Origin: JAVBLU01 sp031553225
GTDB lineage: Bacteria > Bacillota > Clostridia > Christensenellales > UBA1750
DNA: 64,000 nt
Assembly (NCBI GenBank): GCA_031553225.1
Contig: JAVBLU010000042.1
Coordinates: 1-64,000, forward strand
Direction of reading: 5' to 3'
In this document: in pieces, positions 1-9,275 of the stretch
Layout: each line of letters begins with the position of its first letter
Position numbering within the stretch: the first letter of the stretch is position 1
Made by a program: the position numbers and the translations under genes
The notes under the pieces: model-generated
Told to the model about the DNA's origin: nothing
The model's input: only the letters and a program-made list of their open reading frames with translations
Database searches by the model: none

Positions 1-1
1 C

Positions 2-229
2 CGGCACCTGCAAAACGTGCGCGCCGTTGAGCTACTAGACGCCGCGTCCGCCACGGTCACCTTCGACGGCCCGCGCGGCGCGCTCGCGCTCACCCTGCGC
101 ATCCAGCCCGGCGACCGCCTCTATCTGGTGGACGCTTACAAAGAGAGCACCGCAAACCTGCGCGGCGGCGTCATCCTGCGCCGCGAGGCGCAAAGCACGA
201 CGTTTTCCGCGGAATACGCCTGGGTATAG
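2..229 (+). CDS. C-terminal fragment of an unrecognised protein (5' end outside window)
   Basis: An open frame runs in from the left edge and stops at 229, giving about 75 residues. Its GTG at 17 is probably internal, because the frame is already open at position 2. The segment is rich in alternating hydrophobic/polar residues and looks like beta-strands, as in the C-terminal accessory domain of a larger protein. I do not recognise the family. It converges on the minus-strand flagellar operon, with a shared terminator between them. Confidence 0.4.
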   Translation, partial: RHLQNVRAVELLDAASATVTFDGPRGALALTLRIQPGDRLYLVDAYKESTANLRGGVILRREAQSTTFSAEYAWV

Positions 230-261
230 CCTGCGGGCCGGCCTTCTCCTGCCCAAAGAAC

Positions 262-296
262 AAAAAAGCCCGGCGGCATACAAACTGCCGCCGGGC
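262..296 (-). terminator. Rho-independent terminator of the flagellar operon
   Basis: An 11-bp perfect stem (268-278 with 286-296, 7-nt loop) is followed on the minus strand by six T residues (262-267). It lies just after the fapA stop codon. On the plus strand the stem is followed only by GCGGTTTT, so it may also weakly terminate the left-edge gene. Confidence 0.85.
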
Positions 297-337
297 GCGG
301 TTTTGCCGGTGCGGACGCGGCGCTTGCAATGCGGCGC

Positions 338-1939
338 CTAGCGCGCCACCTCGCACGGGCCGTACACGATCTCGCCGTCGCGCACCTTGAAAGTGACGTA
401 GTCGATGGCCTCGCGCACGGTGTATGTAAACCCGCCGATGGTGATGGTGACGCCGGGATAGATGCGCTCCAGCACGTTCACCTTGCCGTTGTTGGCGCGG
501 GCGATGCGAAGCTTCAGATCGTTGATCTCCTCCTGGTCGCGGGTCATCTGGGCCGTGGCGTCCGTGCGGGAGGCGATGGTCCGTTTGAGGATGTCGCGGG
601 ACTTTGGGTCGTCCATGGCCTTGCGCGCCATGGTTTTGATGAGGAAATCGAGCTTCTTCACGTCCTCCATGCGCTCGGCGATGGATGCCTCCAGATCGGC
701 GATCTTCTTTTTGATGGAAGGCTGCAGCCCCACTTCGATGCTCATACTGCCGTAGGCCTGGGAGCCGATGGTACGGGCCGTCACCTCGTCGCAGGCGCGC
801 ACCGTTCCGCCCAGCAGCGCGCCCTTGCGGCCCTTAACGAGCACGGAGCCTTCCTCGCTGACGATATTGGAGTGTATGATCGCGTCGGCGGTGAGCGTGC
901 CGGTTAAGCTGATGTTCGCGCGCTCGATGAACCCTGCCACGATGTCGCCGCCCGCGCTCAGCGTGCCCTTGTCGGACCCCTGCATGCCCTTGCGCAGAAC
1001 GATGCTGCCGCCCGCGGAGATGGCGGCGGCCTCCACGATGCCAAATACCTCCACGCTGGACTGCGCGCTGATCGTCATGCCCGAGATCACGCTGCCGCGC
1101 ACCACCACGTCGCCGGAAAAGATGACGTTGCCGACCTTCATGTCCACGTTGCCGTCGGTGGTGTACTTGCTGGACACGGTCACGCGGCCGTTCACCATGT
1201 CCACGCGTCCGGCAATGTCGGCGACCATCGTGTTGCCGTCCTCGGCCAGGGACACGTTCTTACCCATGGGCAGGGGCAGATCGCGCCCGGGGCGCTGGGC
1301 GATGACGGCGCCGCGCACGTTGTAGCCTTCCTCGCCGGGCGTGGCCGGCACGCGCACCATAAGCGGCTGGCCGGCGACCACTTCCTCAAACAGGTTCAGA
1401 TTGTAATAGTCGGCCTTGCCGTCGTCCGAGATGGCGGGCGCGCGCGATTTCACGCCCTTAAACTTTTGTATGTACTGAACATCCTTGCCATGCACGGGCG
1501 GTTTGCCGCGCGCGATGACCGTGCGCGCCCCGAAGTTGCGCTGGGTGAGCGCACCGGCGATGGCCAGCTCCTGCAGGCCCATGGTGACGCCCGCCTCGCG
1601 GATAATCCCGCTGAGGTCCTCGCGGCTAAGGGCGCGGCCGCCCTCGCCGTGCGCGGGCAGCAGGCGCAGGATGGCCGTCATGTCCTCGTCCGCCAGTTCC
1701 ACAAAAGCGCCCTCGTCGCACGGGCGCTCTTCCTGAGCTTGGGCGATCTGCATCCGCTCGGCCAGTGCCTTCACGGCCACCATCAGGCGGCCCCTGTCCA
1801 CGCCCTCAACGCCCCTGTGCGCAAGCCACCGCTCCACATAGGCAAAATCGGGCAGGGACGCGCTTTTTCCGATGTGCAAAAAGACGCCGGTCTCGGTAAA
1901 CGAGAGCTCGACGCAGCCGAACGGTTTCACACTGGGCAT
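338..1939 (-). CDS. fapA: FapA/DUF342 family protein
   Basis: This 533-residue protein belongs to the FapA (DUF342) family, often encoded at the end of clostridial motility operons. It has an N-terminal alpha/beta part, a central glycine/valine-rich beta-solenoid of roughly residues 180-380 with repeated 'GDV/GG/ISAGG'-like turns, and a C-terminal coiled coil (about 395-475). The start at 1939 (MPSVKPFG) is chosen because AAGGAGG sits just upstream; the frame stays open further upstream without an RBS. It is the last gene of the flagellar operon, before a strong terminator. Members are linked to polymer or cell-surface functions in some species, but the role here is unknown. The 232 nt between it and sigD hold no clear promoter. 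Confidence 0.85.
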   Translation of the reverse strand: MPSVKPFGCVELSFTETGVFLHIGKSASLPDFAYVERWLAHRGVEGVDRGRLMVAVKALAERMQIAQAQEERPCDEGAFVELADEDMTAILRLLPAHGEGGRALSREDLSGIIREAGVTMGLQELAIAGALTQRNFGARTVIARGKPPVHGKDVQYIQKFKGVKSRAPAISDDGKADYYNLNLFEEVVAGQPLMVRVPATPGEEGYNVRGAVIAQRPGRDLPLPMGKNVSLAEDGNTMVADIAGRVDMVNGRVTVSSKYTTDGNVDMKVGNVIFSGDVVVRGSVISGMTISAQSSVEVFGIVEAAAISAGGSIVLRKGMQGSDKGTLSAGGDIVAGFIERANISLTGTLTADAIIHSNIVSEEGSVLVKGRKGALLGGTVRACDEVTARTIGSQAYGSMSIEVGLQPSIKKKIADLEASIAERMEDVKKLDFLIKTMARKAMDDPKSRDILKRTIASRTDATAQMTRDQEEINDLKLRIARANNGKVNVLERIYPGVTITIGGFTYTVREAIDYVTFKVRDGEIVYGPCEVAR

Positions 1940-2171
1940 GGGAACCTCCTTCGCGCGAAAACGCGAATGTGGTAATATGAACGAAATGGCGGAGAATCCG
2001 TCCCGCCCGGCCTTGCGCGGTGCGGATGGGGCGGATACGAAGATGCGCAAGGCCGACGTGATGCGAAAAGGAGAACCCGCGGCGTTTCTATCAAGATGCG
2101 CCGGAGGAAAGAGAAGGCCGCAAAACCGCTGACAAACGGCGCGGCTTTATATGCGTCGCTCTATATTATCG

Positions 2172-2927
2172 CTACGAATTGACGTATTGTTGAACGGACG
2201 AGCGCAGCTTGAGCAGCATCTTGGAATGGATCTGCGACACGCGCGAAACGGACACGCCCAGAATCTCGGCGATGTTCTTAAAGGGAAGCTCCTCGTAGTA
2301 GTACAGGGTAATCACCAGGCGCTCTTTCTCGGGCAGGCCGATGATGATCTGCGAGAGGATCTGCTTCATCTCGCTGCGCTCTAAATGGTCCTCGGGCGAA
2401 AAATGGGTGTCCTGCAGGGATTCGCTGGAGGCGTACTTCTCCGAGAGCATATCCTCAAAATACAGCATGTTGAAGCGGTGCGACTTCTCCAGCACCTGCT
2501 CCACCTCGCGCACGTCCAGGCCCAGATGCTCGGCCACCTCGCCGTCGGTGGCGGTGCGGCCAAGGGACATCTCCAGTTCGTCGTAGGCGCGGGCCACCTG
2601 CGAGATCTGGCGGCGCAGGTTGGAAGGAGCCCAGTCCTGCTTGCGCATGTTGTCGATAATTTCGCCGCGTATGCGCATGTAGGCGTAGGTCTCAAACTTC
2701 ACGTCGCGGCTGGGGTCAAAGCGCTCGATGGCATCCATCAGGCCCAGAACGCCGCAGTGAATGAGGTCGTCAAAGTAGTTGTGCGCCTGCTGCGCAGGCA
2801 GCATGCGGTGCACAATCGTCTTGACGAGCGGCAGGTAGTGTACGACAAGGGCGTTTTTATGCTCGTTGTCGCGGCGCGCCGCGTAGCGCACCCAGAGCTC
2901 CTCCGCCGTGGCCTCGTTTTTTTGCAT
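2172..2927 (-). CDS. sigD: Flagellar/motility sigma factor (sigma-D / FliA, sigma-28 family)
   Basis: This 251-residue sigma factor directs RNA polymerase to late flagellar and chemotaxis promoters. Region 2 is clear (LVKTIVHRM, then DLIHCGVLGLMDAIERFDP and the FETYAYMRIRGEIIDNMRKQDW recognition stretch). Region 3 is in the middle, and a region 4 helix-turn-helix lies near the end (EILGVSVSRVSQIHSK). The length matches FliA/SigD. A GAGGTGA ribosome site precedes the ATG. Its position in the flagellar operon downstream of flhG and PilZ matches clostridia and bacilli. Matching promoters are visible upstream of fliD and, less perfectly, of the MCP gene at 49.8 kb. Confidence 0.96.
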   Translation of the reverse strand: MQKNEATAEELWVRYAARRDNEHKNALVVHYLPLVKTIVHRMLPAQQAHNYFDDLIHCGVLGLMDAIERFDPSRDVKFETYAYMRIRGEIIDNMRKQDWAPSNLRRQISQVARAYDELEMSLGRTATDGEVAEHLGLDVREVEQVLEKSHRFNMLYFEDMLSEKYASSESLQDTHFSPEDHLERSEMKQILSQIIIGLPEKERLVITLYYYEELPFKNIAEILGVSVSRVSQIHSKMLLKLRSSVQQYVNS

Positions 2928-2963
2928 GAACGGTTCACCTCGTTTTGCTGCAGGGGGATACAG

Positions 2964-3623
2964 TTACGACCGCTTGGCCAGTTTGATCTGCTGCTGCATG
3001 ATGTAGCGGGAGAGATAGCGCTGCATGCGCGGGGAGGCGCCGGAGAACTGAAAGCCGACCTGGAGCTTGTCTTGCCGGTCGATGGGGTGGATGACGCGCA
3101 TGACCTGCGCCTCGATGGTGAAGGTGTTCGTGCCGTCCAGCGACATATCGATGTACACCTGCTGGCCGAGCTCAAGCTCCTCGGCCATCTCCACGAGCAC
3201 GCCGGTGGAGGAGAAGTCCACCGTATAGGCGGCGATAACGCCGGGCTTGTCGTTGAGCAGATGCCCCGGCCGCGGCAGGCGCACGCGCACCGGAACGCGC
3301 AGCGGCAGCCGGAAGGACAAGCGGCGCTGGAAGCGCTCCACCTCGCCCGCGGCGGACATGCGCATCAGCCGCGCCTCGCCGTCCTGCTCGTACCCCTGCA
3401 TCGTAGCCGCAAAGCAGAACATGCCGTTCGCGCGCGTGTAGATCAGCTGCACCTCGTGTCCGGGGTTCACAGCGATGGGTACGGCGTTGTAGGAGATTTG
3501 TGAGATGATCACCGTTTGATCGTCCAGCACGTTCTGCACATTGGAACGGTAGGTGGCGCCGTCGAGCGTGACGTCGATGCGCTCACCGATGACGAGCGTG
3601 CTTTTGAGGTTCACTGGCTGCAT
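2964..3623 (-). CDS. PilZ-domain flagellar brake protein (YcgR-like, c-di-GMP binding)
   Basis: This 219-residue cytoplasmic protein has an N-terminal YcgR-type domain (residues 1-95) and a C-terminal PilZ domain. The two c-di-GMP-binding motifs are present: the arginine motif RLSFR near residue 100 and D-F-S-S-T-G further on. YcgR-type proteins bind c-di-GMP and slow the flagellar motor or alter its rotation. The ATG at 3623 is the only ATG near the domain start, but its best Shine-Dalgarno (AAGGAG) directly abuts it. An upstream in-frame TTG exists at 3734 without better support. It sits between flhG and sigD. Confidence 0.88.
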   Translation of the reverse strand: MQPVNLKSTLVIGERIDVTLDGATYRSNVQNVLDDQTVIISQISYNAVPIAVNPGHEVQLIYTRANGMFCFAATMQGYEQDGEARLMRMSAAGEVERFQRRLSFRLPLRVPVRVRLPRPGHLLNDKPGVIAAYTVDFSSTGVLVEMAEELELGQQVYIDMSLDGTNTFTIEAQVMRVIHPIDRQDKLQVGFQFSGASPRMQRYLSRYIMQQQIKLAKRS

Positions 3624-3743
3624 CTCCTTTTCTTGCTCGCTGGGAACGGCCGTTTCCGACGGGGCCTTGCGTCCTGCCAGCGCTTCAGTCCCCCGGCTGC
3701 GCGGCGCCCACGGCGCGGCGCAGCCGGCGGCCAACGTGCTTTA

Positions 3744-4610
3744 TCAGGCGCGGCGCAGGCGCTGTAAGAACCCAAGAAGGCCGGTGGCGGGCTTATCCGT
3801 CTGGGCGCGCTGCAGGTATGTATCGGCGATCTGTCCGATCTGCAGAGCCGGCGCCGAGCGAGGGTGGGCGATGAGGAGCGGCGTTTGCTCCTTGATGCAG
3901 CGCGATACGACCGGGTCGTGGGCGATGCTCCCCAGAGGCGTTACATCCATCTTGATGTACTTGCTTACAACGCCGATGAAGGAGGTCATGGTCTCCTGGC
4001 CCTCGCGGCCTGTCTCCGCGCGGTTGACCACCAGGCGAACGCTCACGTCCGCGCCCGAGCGGGCGATGGTTTTGATGAGCGCATAGGCGTCCAGGATGGC
4101 AGTGGGTTCGGGGGTGGTCACCACGATCACCTCGCCGCACGCGGCGATCACCTGCAGCACCCGGTCGCCCGCGCCCGCGCCCAAATCGAAGAGAATCGTG
4201 TCGGCCAAGTCCTCAAGGGTAAGAAAGCTGTCCATTATATGTGCCATTTGCTCTTCATTTAGATTCATTAATTCATCAACACCCGATCCGCCGGACACGA
4301 ACTGTATGCCCAGGTGCGAGGTGGTCACCGCCTGACGGATGTCCGCCCGGTTTTTTACCACGTGCGACAGGTTGCAGCGGGGCGTAACGCCCAGCATGAT
4401 GTCGATGTTCGCCAGGCCAAAGTCCGCGTCGATGAGGAGCACGCGCTCGCCGCGCTGCTGAAGCGCCAGCGACAGATTGACCGAGAACATGGTTTTGCCC
4501 ACGCCGCCCTTGCCGCTTGCAACGGCCACCAGGCGCGCGCGCTTGCCGCCGGTCCCTTTGGCCCGCGCGTTCATCAGCGAGCGCAGCGACTCTGCCTGAT
4601 CCGCTACCAT
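3744..4610 (-). CDS. flhG: FlhG (FleN/YlxH) MinD-like ATPase controlling flagellar number
   Basis: This 288-residue MinD-family ATPase regulates flagellar number and placement together with FlhF. The N-terminal DQAESLR motif (residues 4-10), which in this family activates the FlhF GTPase, is present. It is followed by the deviant Walker A KGGVGKT (34-40) and the DADFGLANIDIML motif. The ATG at 4610 overlaps the flhF stop by 7 nt, so translation is probably coupled. The frame is open much further upstream, but that part shadows flhF. It ends in a basic, amphipathic tail (LLGFLQRLRRA), consistent with a MinD-type membrane-targeting sequence. Confidence 0.95.
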   Translation of the reverse strand: MVADQAESLRSLMNARAKGTGGKRARLVAVASGKGGVGKTMFSVNLSLALQQRGERVLLIDADFGLANIDIMLGVTPRCNLSHVVKNRADIRQAVTTSHLGIQFVSGGSGVDELMNLNEEQMAHIMDSFLTLEDLADTILFDLGAGAGDRVLQVIAACGEVIVVTTPEPTAILDAYALIKTIARSGADVSVRLVVNRAETGREGQETMTSFIGVVSKYIKMDVTPLGSIAHDPVVSRCIKEQTPLLIAHPRSAPALQIGQIADTYLQRAQTDKPATGLLGFLQRLRRA

Positions 4611-6043
4611 GCCGTTCCATCCCCCAGCAGCGCGTCGGCAATGCGTTGCGGATCCGCCGCCGACAAATCGCCCGGCACGTCCTGCCCCCAGGCCACGTAA
4701 GCGAGGGGCATTTTGGAGAAGAACCGCGCGTTGATGGCCGAGGCCGCCGAGGGCACCTCGTCCATCTTGGTGATGAGCAGGCCGTAATGCGCAAGGAACT
4801 GGTAGTGCCGCATCACCTCGCGCGCGGCCACATTGCTTGTGGAGGCGGAGATGGCCAGCAGGCACAGGTCGGGGCTGCAGGCCTGCATGATGCGCAGGAT
4901 GTCCGATTTATGGCTCTCGTCGGAGGGCTTCTTGCCGGGCGTGTCGATGAACACCACGTCGCATCCGGCCATCTCGGCCATGGCGGCGGGCAGATCGTCC
5001 AGATCGTACACCACGCGCAGCGGGGCCTGCAGGATGTCCGCGTAGGCGGCGATTTGCTCCTTGGCGCCGATGCGGTACGTGTCGGCGTTGATCAGCCCGG
5101 CCTTTACGTCGTGCTTCACCACGGTTTGCGCCGCAAGCTTGATGAGCGAGGTGGTTTTGCCAACGCCCGTGGGGCCGCACAGCATCACCACGGTTTGCTT
5201 GCGGGGCGTGAGTTTGATGGGCGAAGGCTTGCCAAGCGCCTCCACCAGCACCGCGCGCACCGCCTCGCGCGGGGCCCCGCCGCTTTGGCGCATGCTCTCC
5301 TCGGCGCGGGATATGACGGCGTGCGCCAGATCCTGCTGCACCTCAAGGGCCAGCAGCTGCTGCAGGAAGGGCTGCATGGCGGGGGCGTGCTCCTGGGCGG
5401 CGGAGGGCTCAAGAGGCGCGTCCACCTTCTGGGCGATGTGGCTGAGCATCTCGCCGAAGCGCTCCAGGCGCGCGGTCAGATCGGCGAGCACGGCGGTTCC
5501 GTCCCCGGCTTTGCCAGCGGGCGCGGGGGCCGTGACGGGCGCAGGCGGCGCGGCCGCGGTCGGCGCGGCTTTTACGCCTGCCTGCGCGGGTTTTCCGGCG
5601 GGCGGCACCGTCTTCCCCGCGTGCAGCGCGGCTTTGGCCTGCTCGGCCTTGCGCTGCACGATGGCGGCCTGCTCGCGGGCCTGCTGTTCGCGCGCGGACA
5701 CCCGCTCGCCCTCCTGCGCCGCTGCCGCCGCCACGGCCTGCTCGCGGGCTTCCTGGGCGGCGCGCTCGTGCTGGGCGGCCACAACCTCGCGGGCAATGGC
5801 CACGGCCTTCTCCTGGTTCGTCATGGGTTTTTTGTTCTTTCGGCCGCCTTTGTCGTGCGGGTTTCTGGCGGGCAAATCCTCGTAGGCCACGGCCACCTCC
5901 GTAAGGGGCCGCATAAAGAAGCCGAGGAACCCGGGCTGGCGCAGGCTCTTCGTGGAGAGGATCACCGCGTCCGAGCCCAGCTCGCGGCGCACGCGCGCCA
6001 TAATCTCCGTCATGTTCCCGCCCGTATAGCGCTTTACGTTCAC
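4604..6043 (-). CDS. flhF: FlhF, SRP-type GTPase for flagellar placement
   Basis: This 479-residue signal-recognition-particle-type GTPase helps place the first flagellar components. Residues 1-55 form the conserved N-terminal segment (MNVKRYTGG, GSDAVILS). Residues 65-185 are an unusually Ala/Gln/Pro-rich linker. The NG domain follows, with G1 motif CGPTGVGKTTS around 289-299, DTPG and TKMDE. It starts with GTG at 6043, overlapping the flhA TGA in a GTGA junction. The linker is the variable part of the family; the catalytic motifs look intact. Confidence 0.95.
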   Translation of the reverse strand: MNVKRYTGGNMTEIMARVRRELGSDAVILSTKSLRQPGFLGFFMRPLTEVAVAYEDLPARNPHDKGGRKNKKPMTNQEKAVAIAREVVAAQHERAAQEAREQAVAAAAAQEGERVSAREQQAREQAAIVQRKAEQAKAALHAGKTVPPAGKPAQAGVKAAPTAAAPPAPVTAPAPAGKAGDGTAVLADLTARLERFGEMLSHIAQKVDAPLEPSAAQEHAPAMQPFLQQLLALEVQQDLAHAVISRAEESMRQSGGAPREAVRAVLVEALGKPSPIKLTPRKQTVVMLCGPTGVGKTTSLIKLAAQTVVKHDVKAGLINADTYRIGAKEQIAAYADILQAPLRVVYDLDDLPAAMAEMAGCDVVFIDTPGKKPSDESHKSDILRIMQACSPDLCLLAISASTSNVAAREVMRHYQFLAHYGLLITKMDEVPSAASAINARFFSKMPLAYVAWGQDVPGDLSAADPQRIADALLGDGTAW

Positions 6044-8070
6044 GCGATGCTCACCATCCCGTCGGCAATGATGTCAATGTTCGGCTCCAGCTCGTTGTAC
6101 GACAAAACGATCAGATCGGGCGCCAGCTGCTCCACCATGCGCTTAAAGTGCCGGCGTACGTTGGGCGCCGTAAGCACAACCGGCTGCATGCCAAGCCCGG
6201 TCACGCGCTCTACCGCGCCCTTCAGCGACAGAAGGATGCGCTGCATGTTCTCCGGCTCCATGGCCACGTACGCGCCGCCCTCGGTTTGGCGCACGCGCTC
6301 GGCGATCATCCGCTCCAGGGAAGCGTCCAGGGTGATCACATGGGCCTTGCCGTCCGGAACGAAGCGTCGGGTGATCGTGCGCTGCAGCGCCTGGCGCACG
6401 TAGTCGGTTAATATGGCCGTGTCGCGGGTGATATGCCCATAGTCGCCCAGCGTCTCCAGAATGCTGCCCAGGTCGCGGATGGGAATGTTCTCCTGAAGCA
6501 GGGCGGAGAGAATCTTCTGCAGCTCGCCCAGCGAGAACATCTTGGGCACCACGTCCTCCACCAGGGCGGGCTGGGACTGTTTGAGGTTCTCCACAAGCGT
6601 GAGCACCTGCTGGCGGTTGAGCAGCTCGTGCCCGTGGCGCTTGATGATCTCGGTGAGGTGCGTTGCGATGACGGAAGGGGCGTCGATGGTCGTGTAGCCC
6701 ATCAGCTCGGCGCGCTCGCGGTCCTTCTCGGTAATCCAAAGGGCCGGCAGGCCGAAGGTGGGGTCGGTGGTGGGAATGCCGGGAATGCTGCCCGTGGCCT
6801 GGCCGGGGTTGAGCGCCAGGAAGTGGTCAGTCATCACTTCGCCGCGCGCCACCTCCACGCCCTTGATTTTGATAACGTACTCGTTTGTGGAGATTTGAAT
6901 GTTGTCGCGGAAGCGGATGACGGGCATGATGATGCCCATCTCCAGCGCGGCCTGGCGGCGGATCATGATGACGCGGTCGGGCAGGTCGCCCCCCTGCGAG
7001 GGATCGAGCATGGGCAAAATGGCGTATCCCAGCTCCACGTCGATGGGGTTCACCTGCAAAAGGCTGGTAACGCTCTCGGGCTTGCGCTTCTCGGCCGCCA
7101 GCTCCTCGGCCTCGTCCACGGCCGCGACGGGCGCGGGCCGCGCCTGACGCGACACGAGCACGCCGATGGCGGCGAACACGCCGCACAGCAGCCACATGGG
7201 GATCATGGGCATGTCGCCCACGAAGGACAGCAGAAACACCATGCCGGCCGTTACGTACATCACGATGGGCGAGGAGAACAGCTGCCGGAAAAAGTCGCTG
7301 CCCATGGTGCCGTCCGAGTCGGACCGGGTGACGATGACGCCCATGGAGGTGGAAATGAGCAGCGCGGGGATCTGGGACACCAGCCCGTCGCCCACGGTGG
7401 CGGTCAGGTACACGGGCAGGGCCTGGCTGATGTCCATGCCGCTCATGGCGCCGATGATGATGCCCCCAACGGCGTTGATGGCCACCACGATGAGCGCCAC
7501 GATGGCGTCGCCCTTGACGAATTTGCTCGCGCCGTCCATGGCCCCGTAAAAGCTGGCCTCGCGCTGCACCTGCGTGCGGCGCGCTTTGGCGCCCTGCTCG
7601 TCGATCAGGCCGGTGTTCAGGTCGGCGTCGATGGCCATCTGCTTGCCGGGCATGGCGTCCAGGGTGAAGCGGGCAGCCACCTCCGACACGCGCTCTGCGC
7701 CCTTAGTGATGACGATGAACTGTATGATGACGATGATGAGGAAGATGATAATGCCCACCACGTAGTTGCCGCCGATGACGATGGATCCGAAGGTATGGAT
7801 GACGTGGCCGGCCTGCCCGCCGTTGCCCAGAATGAGGCGGGTGGAGGAGATGGTGAGCGCCAGCCGCAGAAGCGTTGTGATGAGCAGCAGGGACGGGAAG
7901 ATGGAGAAATCCAGCGTGGTGCGGATGTTGAGCGTCCCGACGAGGATGATGATGGAGAGCGCGATGTTGAGAATCAGCATCACGTCCAGCACTCCTGCGG
8001 GCAGCGGCAGCACGATGAGCATGATAACGCCCAGCACAACCACCGCCAGGGCTACGTCGGTATAGCGCAC
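6040..8070 (-). CDS. flhA: FlhA, export-gate protein of the flagellar type III secretion system
   Basis: This 676-residue inner-membrane export-gate subunit has about eight N-terminal membrane segments (to about residue 310), including the conserved FHIPEP-family stretch around RVSEVAARFTLDAMPGKQMAID. A large cytoplasmic domain follows that binds chaperone-substrate complexes. Length and motifs are normal for the family. The start is GTG with AAGGAG upstream. It forms the nonameric ring of the gate with FlhB, FliP, FliQ and FliR, all encoded just upstream. Confidence 0.97.
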   Translation of the reverse strand: MRYTDVALAVVVLGVIMLIVLPLPAGVLDVMLILNIALSIIILVGTLNIRTTLDFSIFPSLLLITTLLRLALTISSTRLILGNGGQAGHVIHTFGSIVIGGNYVVGIIIFLIIVIIQFIVITKGAERVSEVAARFTLDAMPGKQMAIDADLNTGLIDEQGAKARRTQVQREASFYGAMDGASKFVKGDAIVALIVVAINAVGGIIIGAMSGMDISQALPVYLTATVGDGLVSQIPALLISTSMGVIVTRSDSDGTMGSDFFRQLFSSPIVMYVTAGMVFLLSFVGDMPMIPMWLLCGVFAAIGVLVSRQARPAPVAAVDEAEELAAEKRKPESVTSLLQVNPIDVELGYAILPMLDPSQGGDLPDRVIMIRRQAALEMGIIMPVIRFRDNIQISTNEYVIKIKGVEVARGEVMTDHFLALNPGQATGSIPGIPTTDPTFGLPALWITEKDRERAELMGYTTIDAPSVIATHLTEIIKRHGHELLNRQQVLTLVENLKQSQPALVEDVVPKMFSLGELQKILSALLQENIPIRDLGSILETLGDYGHITRDTAILTDYVRQALQRTITRRFVPDGKAHVITLDASLERMIAERVRQTEGGAYVAMEPENMQRILLSLKGAVERVTGLGMQPVVLTAPNVRRHFKRMVEQLAPDLIVLSYNELEPNIDIIADGMVSIA

Positions 8071-8186
8071 GATCCTTCTCCTTCTTTTCGCCGTCCGGAA
8101 CGGCGCGCGATATGTGGCTTACGGCCGATGCACGGCCCGAGGCGGTTTTTACGCGTCCCGCCGGCGCAAACGTCGTGTCTTGCGGG

Positions 8187-9275
8187 CTACACGGCCCCGC
8201 GCGCGGGGCGCGCGCCTTTGGGCCGCAGGCGGTAGATGTAGGCGAGCACCTCGGCCACGGCCTGGTACAGATCCTCGGGCACTTCCTCGCCCACCTCGCA
8301 CAGGCTGTACAGGGTGCGGGCCAGCTCGCGGTTCTCCACCAGCTCGATGCCGTGCTGGGCGGCCGCCTGCCGGATGCGCTGCGCCACGAAATCCGCGCCT
8401 TTGGCGAGCACAACCGGGGCCTTATCCAGCTTCTCGTCGTAGCGCAGGGCCACGGCGTAGTGCGTGGGGTTCGTGACGACCACGTCGGCCTGAGGCACCA
8501 TCTGCATCATGCGCGCGGCGGACATCTGCCGCTGCTTTTGCTTGATGCGGCTCTTAATTTCGGGGTTGCCCTCGGTCAGCTTCCACTCGTCCTTCACTTC
8601 CTGCTTGGTCATGCGCAGATCCTTCTCAAACTTCCACCACTGATAGGCGAAGTCCGCCGCGCCAACGATCAGCATCGCCACCCCGATGCGCAGCCCCAGG
8701 TCCAGCGCAAACGCCATGGTGCGTTCCATGGCCGACACGGGCGCGGCGGTAATCAGCGAGGGTAGGACCGCCGCGAAGGAGGTGAGGCTGCCCATACACA
8801 TGGCAACAATGACGGCGAGCTTGCCAACGGCCTTGAGCAGCTCCATGACCGAGCGCGAGGAAAACACGCGCTTGAAGCCCTGCATGGGGTTGATGCGGGA
8901 GAACTTGGGCGTTAAGGTTTTTGTGGTAAACAAAAACCCCACCTGCATGTAGTTGACGAGCAGCGCGCCCACCATCACCGCGGCCAGCATGGGCAGAAGG
9001 ATGAGCGCCATCTGCACCACGGCCTGCATAAAATAGGTGCCCACGTTGGCCATGGAGATCTCGCCGGCGCTTAGGTACTGCGGGGACAAAAACCTCTGCA
9101 TGACGCTTACGCTGTGGCTGCTGATATACGGCCAGGCCGCGCGCAGCACCGCGAAGGACAAAACGATGAGAAGCGAGGTATTCAACTCCTGGCTCTTGCG
9201 CACCTCGCCGCGCTCGCGCGCGTCCCGCCGCTTCTTTGGGGATGCGGGCTCGGTGCGCTCGCCCGATTGGCTCAT
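8187..9275 (-). CDS. flhB: FlhB, substrate-specificity switch of the flagellar export apparatus
   Basis: This 362-residue membrane protein has a basic N-terminus, four hydrophobic segments (about residues 32-210) and a cytoplasmic domain. The autocleavage motif NPTH is at residues 269-272 and intact, so cleavage between Asn and Pro and the hook-to-filament specificity switch should work. The ATG overlaps the fliR stop (ATGA), indicating coupling. A separate FlhB C-domain-like protein is encoded at 22.1 kb in this window. Confidence 0.96.
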   Translation of the reverse strand: MSQSGERTEPASPKKRRDARERGEVRKSQELNTSLLIVLSFAVLRAAWPYISSHSVSVMQRFLSPQYLSAGEISMANVGTYFMQAVVQMALILLPMLAAVMVGALLVNYMQVGFLFTTKTLTPKFSRINPMQGFKRVFSSRSVMELLKAVGKLAVIVAMCMGSLTSFAAVLPSLITAAPVSAMERTMAFALDLGLRIGVAMLIVGAADFAYQWWKFEKDLRMTKQEVKDEWKLTEGNPEIKSRIKQKQRQMSAARMMQMVPQADVVVTNPTHYAVALRYDEKLDKAPVVLAKGADFVAQRIRQAAAQHGIELVENRELARTLYSLCEVGEEVPEDLYQAVAEVLAYIYRLRPKGARPARGAV